Source: Clostridia bacterium (GTDB lineage Bacteria > Bacillota_A > Clostridia > TANB77 > CAG-508). From it: DNA of 7,224 nucleotides. Below are positions 1-7,000 of the stretch, piece by piece. A program made the translations under genes and the position numbers. Position 1 is the stretch's first letter. The number at the start of each line of letters is the position of its first letter. The stretch lies in contig JAGATI010000107.1 in NCBI GenBank assembly GCA_017621295.1, forward strand, positions 1 through 7,224, read 5' to 3'. The notes under the pieces were generated by a model. It searched no databases and was not told where the DNA came from. It saw only the letters and a program-made list of their open reading frames with translations.

Positions 1-66
1 AAGCCTACTTGTGAAATTTAAAACTATTAACCTGTAACATGTTTTTCGTAAATTTTATAAAAACGA

Positions 67-95
67 TTGACTTTATAAAAAAAACTAATTATAAT
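67..95 (+). promoter_or_regulatory. Sigma-A-type promoter of thrS
   Basis: A -35 box TTGACT (67-72) and a -10 box TATAAT (90-95) are separated by exactly 17 bp. This is one mismatch from the housekeeping consensus, so transcription should start near 101-103. That places the start just upstream of the T-box leader and leaves a 5' leader of close to 300 nt before the thrS start codon. No operator-like palindrome is visible; control appears to come from the leader RNA. Confidence 0.85.
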
Positions 96-109
96 AACAT
101 TATGTGAAG

Positions 110-360
110 ATGAAAGACAAAAATAAGACAAAGTAAAATAAAGGTTATCTAAAGAGAGGATTAGTCTAACTTTGGCTGAAAGCTAATCTAGATAAACATA
201 TTTGAAAAACTACCTTATTAGTTGCTAGAAGTAAAAAGCTAGACGTATGCTTGCGTTAAAAGCAATTTAAATTAAGTTAAATTTAGGATGGAACCGTGCG
301 AATAAAAATATATAATTTTTAGCACTCCTATAAATGCAAAAACATGCATTTATAGGAGTG
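110..360 (+). promoter_or_regulatory. T-box riboswitch (tRNA-Thr-sensing) of thrS
   Basis: This leader RNA reads the charging state of tRNA-Thr and lets transcription enter thrS when the tRNA is uncharged. Stem I can be built from AATAAG (122-127) with CTTATT (214-219), TTATCT (145-150) with AGATAA (190-195), and GATTAG (159-164) with CTAATC (183-188). An AGAGAG bulge (153-158) and a GGCTG distal loop (174-178) are typical of the class. The specifier is probably ACC (212-214); the adjoining ACT (209-211) is also a Thr codon. A small hairpin region with two CTAG copies follows (224-243). The T-box itself is AGGATGGAACCGTGCG (285-300), a variant of AGGGTGGNACCGCG. Its TGGA bulge (289-292) would pair with a tRNA end of UCCA. 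AGGA (285-288) plus GTGC (296-299) pair with TCCT (326-329) plus GCAC (322-325) to form the antiterminator, which shares 323-329 with the terminator. Stem I details are drawn by hand; the class assignment is secure. Confidence 0.93.
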
Positions 361-365
361 TTTTT
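323..365 (+). terminator. T-box regulated intrinsic terminator
   Basis: A perfect 16-bp stem pairs 323-338 with 345-360 around the loop AAAACA-type hexanucleotide (339-344), followed directly by TTTTT (361-365). Its left arm (323-329) is also the 3' strand of the antiterminator, so the two structures exclude each other. This is the off-state of the thrS leader. Confidence 0.93.
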
Positions 366-398
366 GCATACTTAAAATATCTAAAGGGAGGTTTTTAT

Positions 399-2339
399 AT
401 GGTAAAAGTAGAATTAAAAGATGGTTCTATATTAGAAGTAGAAAAAGGAAGTAGCGTGTTAGATGTAGCTAAAAAAATTAGTGAAGGTTTAGCAAGAGTG
501 GCAACAGCAGGTGAGGTTAATGGAGAAGTAAAAGATTTAAGATTTAAATTAGAAGAAGATTGCACGTTAGTAATTCATACATTTGATGGAAGTGAAGCTG
601 GTAAAAAAGCATATTGGCATACTAGTACACATGTTATAGCACAAGCTGTAAAACGTTTATATCCAAATACTAAACTTGGAATAGGTCCAAGCATAGATAA
701 TGGCTTTTATTACGATTTTAAAGTAGAAAAACCATTTTCAGAGGAAGATTTAAAGAAAATAGAAGAAGAAGCTAAAAAGATTATAAAAGAAGATTTACCT
801 CTTGAAAGATTTACACTTCCAAAAGAAGATGCAATAAAATTAATGAAAGAACAAAATGAAACATATAAGGTAGAATTAATAGAAGAATTACCAGAAGGAG
901 AAGAGATTTCTTTTTATAAGCAAGGAGAATACACAGATTTATGTGCAGGACCACATTTATTAAGTACAGGAAAATTAAAGGCAATCAAAATATTATCAAC
1001 ATCAGCTGCATATTGGAAAGGTGACCAATCAAAAGATTCTATGCAAAGAATTTATGGAATTAGCTATCCTAAAGCAAGCGAGTTAGAAGAATACTTAAAT
1101 ATGTTAGAAGAAGCCAAGAAAAGAGACCATAATAAATTAGGTAGAGAATTAGAATTATTTACAACAACAGATTATATTGGTCAAGGTTTACCAATAATGC
1201 TTCCAAAAGGAGCTAAAGTAATTCAAATTTTACAAAGAATGGTAGAAGACGAAGAAGAAAGAAGAGGATATCTTTTAACTAAAACACCATTTTTAGCTAA
1301 ATCAGACTTATATAAAATTTCTGGTCATTGGGATCATTATAGAGATGGTATGTTTATACTAGGCGATGAAGAAAATGATAAAGAAGTATTTGCGTTAAGA
1401 CCAATGACATGTCCATTCCAATTTCAAGCATATTTAAATAGACAAAGAAGTTATAGAGATTTGCCTCTTAGATATAATGAAACATCTACTTTATTTAGAA
1501 ACGAAGATTCTGGAGAAATGCATGGATTAATTCGTGTTAGACAATTTACAATATCAGAAGGACATTTATTAGTTAGATTAGACCAATTAGAAGAAGAAAT
1601 TAAAGGTTGTATAGATTTAATTGAATTATTCACAAAAAGATTAGGATTAGATGAAGGAATTTCATATAGATTTTCTAAATGGGATCCAAATGATAGAGAA
1701 AAATATATGGGAACAGATGAAGAATGGGAACATTCACAATCTGTATTAAAAGGAATATTAGATGATTTAGGAATAGATTATGTTGAAGCAGATGGAGAGG
1801 CGGCTTTCTATGGACCAAAATTAGATATTCAATATAAAAATGTATGGGGAAAAGAAGATACTATTATAACTGTACAAGTAGATTTTCAACTTGCAGAAAA
1901 GTTTAATATGTTCTATATAGATAAAGATGGAAATAAAGTTCGTCCAGTTGTAATACACAGAACATCTCTTGGATGTTATGAAAGGACTTTAGCAATGCTT
2001 ATTGAAAAGTTTGCAGGAGCATTCCCAACATGGCTTGCACCAGTACAAGTAAAGCTTCTTCCAATATCTGATGCACAAGTAGAATATAGTAAAAAATTAA
2101 AATCTGAATTTGAAAAACAGGGACTACGTGTAGAGTTAGATGATAGAAACGAAAAAATAGGATATAAAATTCGTGAAGCACAACTTGAAAAAGTTCCATA
2201 TATGTTAGTTATAGGAGATAAGGAAGTTAATGAAAATAAAGTTTCAGTTCGTTCAAGAAAAGAAGGAGATATTGGAGCTGTTTTGGTAGATGCATTTATT
2301 TCTAAAATAAAATATGAAATAGAAAATTATATTAAATAA
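399..2339 (+). CDS. thrS: Threonyl-tRNA synthetase
   Basis: This cytosolic class II synthetase charges tRNA-Thr with threonine using ATP. The 646-residue length is normal for bacterial ThrRS. In order it shows an N-terminal TGS domain (about 1-62), the second additional/editing domain (about 63-225), the class II catalytic core (about 245-540) and the anticodon-binding domain (about 548-642). The editing site has HTSTH (H74, H78) and CAGPH (C182, H186), the residues that hydrolyse Ser-tRNA-Thr. The predicted zinc ligands are C338 (RPMTCP), H389 (SEGH) and H520 (VIHR). Motif 2 is FRNE (366-369) and motif 3 includes GCYER with R529. The start is set by AGGGAGG (385-391), 7 nt before the ATG, and just downstream of the T-box terminator. 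The gene appears monocistronic: its own terminator follows. Nothing suggests damage. Confidence 0.98.
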   Translation: MVKVELKDGSILEVEKGSSVLDVAKKISEGLARVATAGEVNGEVKDLRFKLEEDCTLVIHTFDGSEAGKKAYWHTSTHVIAQAVKRLYPNTKLGIGPSIDNGFYYDFKVEKPFSEEDLKKIEEEAKKIIKEDLPLERFTLPKEDAIKLMKEQNETYKVELIEELPEGEEISFYKQGEYTDLCAGPHLLSTGKLKAIKILSTSAAYWKGDQSKDSMQRIYGISYPKASELEEYLNMLEEAKKRDHNKLGRELELFTTTDYIGQGLPIMLPKGAKVIQILQRMVEDEEERRGYLLTKTPFLAKSDLYKISGHWDHYRDGMFILGDEENDKEVFALRPMTCPFQFQAYLNRQRSYRDLPLRYNETSTLFRNEDSGEMHGLIRVRQFTISEGHLLVRLDQLEEEIKGCIDLIELFTKRLGLDEGISYRFSKWDPNDREKYMGTDEEWEHSQSVLKGILDDLGIDYVEADGEAAFYGPKLDIQYKNVWGKEDTIITVQVDFQLAEKFNMFYIDKDGNKVRPVVIHRTSLGCYERTLAMLIEKFAGAFPTWLAPVQVKLLPISDAQVEYSKKLKSEFEKQGLRVELDDRNEKIGYKIREAQLEKVPYMLVIGDKEVNENKVSVRSRKEGDIGAVLVDAFISKIKYEIENYIK

Positions 2340-2440
2340 ACTTAAAGTTAAACAGGAATTTTAAATAACTGGTAGGACTAACTTTATATGCAATTTTAAA
2401 ACCAAGACCAACTAACAAACATTTAAACACAATTTATACA

Positions 2441-2476
2441 AAATAATAAGCAAAAATATTGCTTATTATTTTTTTT
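2441..2476 (+). terminator. Intrinsic terminator after thrS
   Basis: A 13-bp stem pairs 2441-2453 with 2459-2471 around a 5-nt loop and runs into eight consecutive T (2469-2476). Only two of the pairs are G-C, so it is weak in GC but has the standard form. It lies about 100 bp past the thrS stop and separates thrS from the next gene. The 100 bp between stop and hairpin holds an 8-bp inverted repeat (TAAAGTTA 2343-2350, TAACTTTA 2379-2386) with a long loop, of unclear meaning. Confidence 0.8.
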
Positions 2477-2487
2477 ATTGATATACT
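2459..2487 (+). promoter_or_regulatory. Possible promoter of the unknown gene-deoB operon
   Basis: A good -10 box TATACT (2482-2487) sits 17 bp after TTGCTT (2459-2464), a poor -35 match (TTG only). The -35 would lie inside the 3' arm of the thrS terminator hairpin. An alternative -35, TTGATA (2478-2483), has no well-spaced -10. A promoter is expected here because thrS ends with a terminator and the next gene begins at 2515, but the exact boxes are uncertain. Confidence 0.4.
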
Positions 2488-2514
2488 AATAAAAAATATT
2501 TTAGGAGGGTAGTT

Positions 2515-4806
2515 ATGCCTGGGGATGCTAAAAAGATGCAAGAAAATATAGATGAAAAACTAAAATATATAGGTTTAAATTTAGAAAATATGCCAAATAG
2601 TTTAAAAGAGCAAGTAAATCTAAATTATAAAGTAGTAAAAGAGTTCGATAATTCTTCATATAAAGTATATAAATATATATCAGTTAATGATATAGAAATT
2701 TTTATAAGTCCTACACAAAGACTTTCAAGTCTAAAAGAAAAATATAAGCTTGCGAGTCACGTATCTAAGTATTTAGAAGATAAAGAAAAATATATAGAAT
2801 TAATAGAAGCATTATCTAACACTAGTATAGAGGAAATACAAAAAATAGAAGAAGAACAAAAGCTATTGAATGAAAAAATGCCATGGAATATAAAGTATAA
2901 AAATGCTTTCAAATGGCAAATATATTATTCAAAAAATGACAATAAATATTTTATGTTAGTTCCATTAAGTGAAAAAGATAATGCTACTCTATTTTATCTA
3001 TTAAAAGAGAAAATTAACTGTTTAAATAATAATATAGATAAAAAAATATATGTACCGATTTGCGATGAAGAATATTCATATAAGTACTTATCAAAAGGAC
3101 AAGTTTCTGATATAGAAAATTATCTATGGTTTTTCACAAAGAAATGGCCTTCAATATATGAAGTTTATGATAAGCAAAATAACAAATATATACAGATTAT
3201 TGGAAAAACAAATGTATATCAAGGTGTAGAGAGTAGCTATAAAATAATAATAGAAAATAATAAAGAAGCGGAAGAAAAGTATAAATTAATGAAGGCTTTA
3301 TTTATTATAGCTTCAGACTTAAAGTTTATATACAATTTTGAATGTGAAATAGATGATAATGGTATATTAAAATTTTTATTTCAAGAAGATGAACTAGAAT
3401 TTAAATATTTGGAGAAATTCCTTAAAGAGCAAGTTGATAATAAATTAGATGAAACCAAAGATATTATAGAAGATACCAAAGAATTAGAAGAAAAATTAAT
3501 AGATTTAAAACAGGAAAATGAAAAAAGAAATGAAGAATATACAAATAAAGAAAAACAAATAGTAATGTTTTTACAATGCAAAAAGACTTTTATAGGAAGA
3601 TTTAAATATTTTTTCAAAACTAAGAAAAGTAAAAAGAAAATAACATTAAAAGGAATAGAAAATTTACCTAAAATAATTGATTTTATAGAAGATGAAGAAG
3701 AAAATGGAGATTTTGTATTTGAAGAAAAGGATAGATATACAATTGAGGATTTACTTACTATTTGTCATATTTTAGAAAAAAAGGAAACAATATATAAAGA
3801 TAAAAAATCTACTATAAAAGCATTGGAAGAAAAAATTAATATATTAAATAAAAAAATAGAGAATGCAGATTTGTATATACAAGAAATAGAAAAACATAAA
3901 CGTAGTATATTTGAATTTTGGAAGTTTACTAATAAAGATTTACCAGATGCTATAGCAGAGGCAGAAAAGCTAAAACAAGAAGAAAAAAATAAAATAAAGA
4001 AAAGTTTCAATTATCAGGAAGATATGCAAAACTTAGGAAAAAAAATGGATGAATTTCAGAAAAATACATTATCTAAAAATGAAATTGATGCATTATATGT
4101 TGTAAAAGATTATATAGATATTATTAATATTCTTTGCAAGACCAAGATTGATGATGAAGATAACTCAGTTATTAGTCAAGTACTAGCAAGTGAAAAAAGT
4201 AAATATGATAAACAATTATCAGAAACAAATGTTATATATTTCGATATTTTTGGGAATATTGATAAAGAGCAAGAAAAAATAAAAGAAAAAGAAATTATAG
4301 AAGAAAGAAAAGATAAATATCAAATTCTTCATTTAGATAGTAAAATGAAATTAAATGAGTTTAAAGAAACATTAAATAAGTTTAAAAGAATATTGGAAAA
4401 AGAATATAATAAAATAAAGTTGCCATATGATATTTCATTATATTGTTTATTAAATCAAAATACTATGTTAGAATGGAGTGTAGCAAATATTAATCCAGAT
4501 AATATTATACAAAAAGATACTAAAAGAGAGAATATAGACATAATAAAATATAATATTCCAGAAGGTTCTTCAGTATTATTTTATACAAATTGTATTTTAT
4601 ATAAAGGAAACAATACAAATATTGGAATAAATGACGACTCAGAAACTTTATTACATTTAAGTAGATTTGACAGAGAACTAAAAGGAAAATTAAAAAGAAA
4701 AGTATGTTTAGCTAAAAATGAATATGAAAATATAGTAAAAAGCATAAAAATTTATGAGTATGATTTAAAGCCAAAGGATATAGAGGAGGCAAATAATGAT
4801 AAATAG
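2515..4806 (+). CDS. Uncharacterised lysine/glutamate-rich coiled-coil protein
   Basis: I do not recognise this 763-residue protein. It has no signal peptide and no convincing membrane span, so it is probably cytoplasmic. The N-terminal part (1-290) mixes short strands and helices and looks globular. Residues about 292-350 are strongly heptad-like and charged. A short basic patch follows (about 356-375, with ten Lys/Arg around the aromatic stretch FKYFF). Further helical, coiled-coil-prone segments cover about 411-465, 477-520 and 583-632. The last 130 residues (about 634-755) again look globular, with a short conserved-looking stretch LHLSRFDREL (713-722). No Walker, nuclease, kinase or protease motif is visible. 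The start is fixed by AGGAGGG (2503-2509) 5 nt before the ATG. It overlaps the next gene by 11 bp, so the two are probably co-transcribed and translationally coupled. Base composition matches its neighbours. It could be a structural, scaffold or SMC-like partner protein, but I assign no function. Confidence 0.9.
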   Translation: MPGDAKKMQENIDEKLKYIGLNLENMPNSLKEQVNLNYKVVKEFDNSSYKVYKYISVNDIEIFISPTQRLSSLKEKYKLASHVSKYLEDKEKYIELIEALSNTSIEEIQKIEEEQKLLNEKMPWNIKYKNAFKWQIYYSKNDNKYFMLVPLSEKDNATLFYLLKEKINCLNNNIDKKIYVPICDEEYSYKYLSKGQVSDIENYLWFFTKKWPSIYEVYDKQNNKYIQIIGKTNVYQGVESSYKIIIENNKEAEEKYKLMKALFIIASDLKFIYNFECEIDDNGILKFLFQEDELEFKYLEKFLKEQVDNKLDETKDIIEDTKELEEKLIDLKQENEKRNEEYTNKEKQIVMFLQCKKTFIGRFKYFFKTKKSKKKITLKGIENLPKIIDFIEDEEENGDFVFEEKDRYTIEDLLTICHILEKKETIYKDKKSTIKALEEKINILNKKIENADLYIQEIEKHKRSIFEFWKFTNKDLPDAIAEAEKLKQEEKNKIKKSFNYQEDMQNLGKKMDEFQKNTLSKNEIDALYVVKDYIDIINILCKTKIDDEDNSVISQVLASEKSKYDKQLSETNVIYFDIFGNIDKEQEKIKEKEIIEERKDKYQILHLDSKMKLNEFKETLNKFKRILEKEYNKIKLPYDISLYCLLNQNTMLEWSVANINPDNIIQKDTKRENIDIIKYNIPEGSSVLFYTNCILYKGNNTNIGINDDSETLLHLSRFDRELKGKLKRKVCLAKNEYENIVKSIKIYEYDLKPKDIEEANNDK

Positions 4807-5986
4807 AGCAATTATTATTGTACTTGATGGTTTTGGAATTGGAGAGCTTCCAGATGCAAATGTATATGGAGATTGTGGAAGTAATACTTTAGAAGGAATT
4901 TATAATAACACATCTCTTAAATTACCTAATATGAAAAACTTGGGATTATATAATATAGATGGTTTAAAAATAGATGAAAGAAAAGAATATGTCTGCGGTT
5001 CATATGGAAGACTTGCAGAAAAATCTTGCGGAAAAAATAGTCCTGTAGGACACTGGGAGATGTGTGGTTATATTAAATGTCCAGGTTTTAAAATATATCC
5101 TGGGGCTTTTCCAGAAAAATTATTAGAAGAATTTAAACAAAAAACAGGATTAAAAGGGCTTCTTTGTAATGAAGTAGGATCAGGAACAGAAATTTTAAAA
5201 AGATTTGGAGAAGAACATTTAAAAACAGGATTTCCGATTGTTTATACTTCTGCTGATAGTGTATTTCAAATTGCAGCACATGAAGATGTTATTCCTGTTC
5301 AAAAATTATATGAAATATGCAAAATTGCAAGAGAGATGTTAGACAAACCAGAATATAATATTGGAACAGTAATAGCAAGACCATTTATAGGAGATAAATC
5401 AGATAATTTTGTAAGAACATATAATAGAAGAGATTTTGAATCTTCTACATTTGGAATAAATATGTTAGATATAATAGAAAGATCTGATGATTATGAGGTT
5501 ATTGCAATTGGAAAAATAGAAGATTTATTTTCTGGAAGAGGAATAACAAAGGCAATTCATACAAATGGAAATGCTGATGGAATAAATGAGACCATAGACT
5601 TTATTAAACAAGATACAAAAGGATTAATATTTACTAATTTAGTTGATTTTGATATGCTATATGGTCATAGAAATAATATAGAAGGATACGCAAAAGCTTT
5701 AGAATATTTTGATAATAAAATACCAGAAATAATGAAAAGCATGAAAGATACAGATATACTAATTATTACTGCTGATCATGGAAATGACCCAAGTACACCT
5801 AGTACAGACCATTCAAGAGAATATGTTCCAATTTTAATTTATGGAAAAGATATAAAAGAGAATGTTAATTTAGGAACAAGGGAAACTTATGCAGATATTT
5901 CGGCAACTGTGTTAGATATATTAAATCTAGAAAAGTTAGAAAATGGAATAAGCTTTAAAAATGAAATTGTGAAAGTTGATAATTAG
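4796..5986 (+). CDS. deoB: Phosphopentomutase (DeoB family) with variant catalytic loop
   Basis: The family interconverts ribose 1-phosphate (or deoxyribose 1-phosphate) and the 5-phosphate, linking nucleoside breakdown to the pentose phosphate pathway. It is a cytosolic, Mn-dependent member of the alkaline phosphatase superfamily. The 396-residue length is normal. The expected metal ligands are present: D11 (VLDGFGIG), D286 and H291 (DMLYGH), D327 and H328 (ADHGND) and H339 (TDHSREY). TSADSVFQIAAHE (151-163) is the family's substrate-site segment, and the cap domain lies at about 100-220. The catalytic loop is odd: GKNSPVGHWE (79-88) replaces the usual GKDTxTGHWE, so Ser82 stands where the phospho-threonine is (Thr85 in the Bacillus cereus enzyme, from memory), with Asp to Asn and Thr to Val beside it. 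The start is set by AGAGGAGG (4782-4789), 6 nt before the ATG and inside the upstream gene. No nucleoside phosphorylase gene adjoins it. Family membership is certain; the precise substrate is less so. Confidence 0.93.
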   Translation: MINRAIIIVLDGFGIGELPDANVYGDCGSNTLEGIYNNTSLKLPNMKNLGLYNIDGLKIDERKEYVCGSYGRLAEKSCGKNSPVGHWEMCGYIKCPGFKIYPGAFPEKLLEEFKQKTGLKGLLCNEVGSGTEILKRFGEEHLKTGFPIVYTSADSVFQIAAHEDVIPVQKLYEICKIAREMLDKPEYNIGTVIARPFIGDKSDNFVRTYNRRDFESSTFGINMLDIIERSDDYEVIAIGKIEDLFSGRGITKAIHTNGNADGINETIDFIKQDTKGLIFTNLVDFDMLYGHRNNIEGYAKALEYFDNKIPEIMKSMKDTDILIITADHGNDPSTPSTDHSREYVPILIYGKDIKENVNLGTRETYADISATVLDILNLEKLENGISFKNEIVKVDN

Positions 5987-6023
5987 TGGGTTGTTTTTTT
6001 AGTAAAAAAATTTAAACTTAAAT

Positions 6024-6069
6024 AAAATCCAGACTAAACATATTACAAAGTATGTTTAGTCTGAATTTT
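6024..6069. terminator. Bidirectional terminator between convergent genes
   Basis: A perfect 13-bp stem pairs CAGACTAAACATA (6030-6042) with 6051-6063 around an 8-nt loop. It extends by five A-T pairs after one C-A mismatch (6024-6028 with 6065-6069). On the + strand the descending arm runs into ATTTT; on the - strand it runs into TTTTATTT. It lies 38 bp past the deoB stop and directly against the stop codon of the minus-strand thioesterase, so it can serve both. Confidence 0.82.
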
Positions 6070-6791
6070 CAAAATATCTTTACTAGTGCATTGATAGTAT
6101 TATTTTCTTTATTTTTAATTGTTATTATATTAGTATTATCAATATTAGAATAAAAACAATCTACAGTTTCTCCGATTTTTATTTGTTTTTTAAATAGTAC
6201 TTCTATATTATTTAATTCAGAAATATAAATATTTTCTGGTAATGTTTCATATGCTAATTTTATATAATTTAAGTTATGCATATGTTCGTTTACATCTATA
6301 TCATATCTATTGCATGTATATGAATATTTATACTCGCTTATTTCTGGTTCTTTTAATTTTGGTACTTCTAATAAATCAAAAACACTTTTTTCCTCAGGAC
6401 CATATTTTCCGAATTAAGTCTTTTTCAATTTTTATCATACCATTTTTTGATATATCGATTAAAACCCATTTTGATGTTGCTATTGCTAATAAATTATTAT
6501 TATTATCATAAACCTCGAAATCACGATAAGAATATATTCGGCAGGCATTTCTTGCCCAAGTTTTTACTGTTAAAATATCTCCATATCTACAAGGTTTTAT
6601 TAATTGTAGTTTCCAATTTATTAATGCCCAAGTCAATTTTGTATTATTAAAGTCATTTAGACCTAGTCCAACGCTTGCTGAATGCATTTCAGCGATTTCT
6701 TCTAGTATAGCTAATAGTCCGAATATTGTTAATTTCTCCGTTTTGTATTAATGTGATTTAGTCCTACACGGAAAGTTGATTTAAAAAACAT
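6069..6791 (-). pseudogene. Acyl-ACP thioesterase, broken by two frameshifts
   Basis: An intact enzyme would hydrolyse acyl-ACP to free fatty acid in the cytosol. Joining three frames gives a 240-residue protein, a normal length for bacterial members of the FatA/FatB-like double-hotdog family. Visible hallmarks are LEEIAEMHSAS (30-40) in the first hotdog, the TWALINWKLQL and KTWARNACRIYSYRDFEVYD segments (about 54-96), SKWVLIDI (107-114), and the second-hotdog catalytic motif DVNEHMHN (166-173) with Asp166, Asn168 and His170. The first lesion is at T4 (6741-6744): one base is missing, and the frame from the ATG stops after 20 residues. The second is at T4 (6405-6408): one extra base, with a TGA soon after (6394-6396). 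Start at 6791 is supported by GGAGG (6797-6801) 5 nt upstream and by N-terminal family-like sequence. Neighbouring genes are intact. A sequencing or assembly error in short homopolymers cannot be excluded; a shortened product from the internal ATG at 6687 would lack the end of hotdog 1 and the whole catalytic half. Confidence 0.85.
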
Positions 6792-6796
6792 GTAAT

Positions 6797-6801
6797 CCTC
6801 C
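6797..6801 (-). promoter_or_regulatory. Ribosome binding site of the thioesterase gene
   Basis: GGAGG on the minus strand lies 5 nt before the ATG at 6791-6789. It decides the original start of the broken gene, since the longest surviving open piece begins only at the internal ATG at 6687, which has no comparable site. Confidence 0.8.
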
Positions 6802-6828
6802 AATTTTTAATAAATAGTTTAAAATTAG

Positions 6829-6870
6829 TTTATGCATTTTACTTTATGGGATTTTGTAAAATAGCATAAA
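6829..6870 (-). promoter_or_regulatory. Hairpin in the thioesterase 5' leader
   Basis: Arms 6829-6842 and 6856-6870 pair over 14 bp with one bulged base (6863) and a 13-nt loop (6843-6855). In the minus-strand RNA this hairpin lies in the untranslated leader, about 37 nt before the start codon. No T-run follows its base directly, so it does not look like a standard terminator. It may modulate translation or RNA stability, or mark a binding site in DNA; it matches no riboswitch class I know. Confidence 0.55.
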
Positions 6871-6971
6871 TAGAATTAAATACTGTATATATTTAATTAA
6901 TTTTTAAGCATATATTAAAACTCTTAAGTAATTAAAAACGTAAGCAGTATAAATTCTCTTCTCAAGGGATA

Positions 6972-7000
6972 ATTATATCATCTTTTTGTGAAAATGTAAA
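6972..7000 (-). promoter_or_regulatory. Sigma-A-type promoter of the thioesterase gene
   Basis: Read on the minus strand, a -35 box TTTACA (7000-6995) and a -10 box TATAAT (6977-6972) are 17 bp apart, one mismatch from consensus overall. Transcription should start near 6965, giving a leader of about 170 nt before the ATG at 6791. A perfect palindrome AGTATATACT (7037-7046) lies 37 bp upstream of the -35 box and could be an operator, though in such AT-rich DNA it may be chance. Confidence 0.8.

Noticed and set aside
1..60. Possible 3' end of an upstream gene
   Set aside because: One frame is open for only 11 codons from the edge before TAA; this is too short to support a coding call.
1451..2199. 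Minus-strand open frames inside thrS
   Set aside because: They lie opposite well-conserved synthetase sequence and have no upstream signals.
2343..2386. 8-bp inverted repeat after thrS
   Set aside because: The 28-nt loop and AT-rich arms make it likely to be chance in this composition.
3381..4010. Minus-strand open frames of 78 and 81 codons inside the unknown gene
   Set aside because: They are rich in Phe and Ser, as expected from the complement of a Lys/Glu-rich coding strand, and lack ribosome binding sites.
5994..6010. T7-AGT-A7 inverted repeat just after deoB as a terminator
   Set aside because: The stem would be only A-T pairs with a 3-nt loop and no following T-run; the hairpin at 6024-6069 is a much better terminator.
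6242..6650. Plus-strand open frames of 89 and 67 codons opposite the thioesterase
   Set aside because: Their translations are low-complexity and Leu/Ile/Tyr-rich, and the minus strand carries clear family motifs in the same place.
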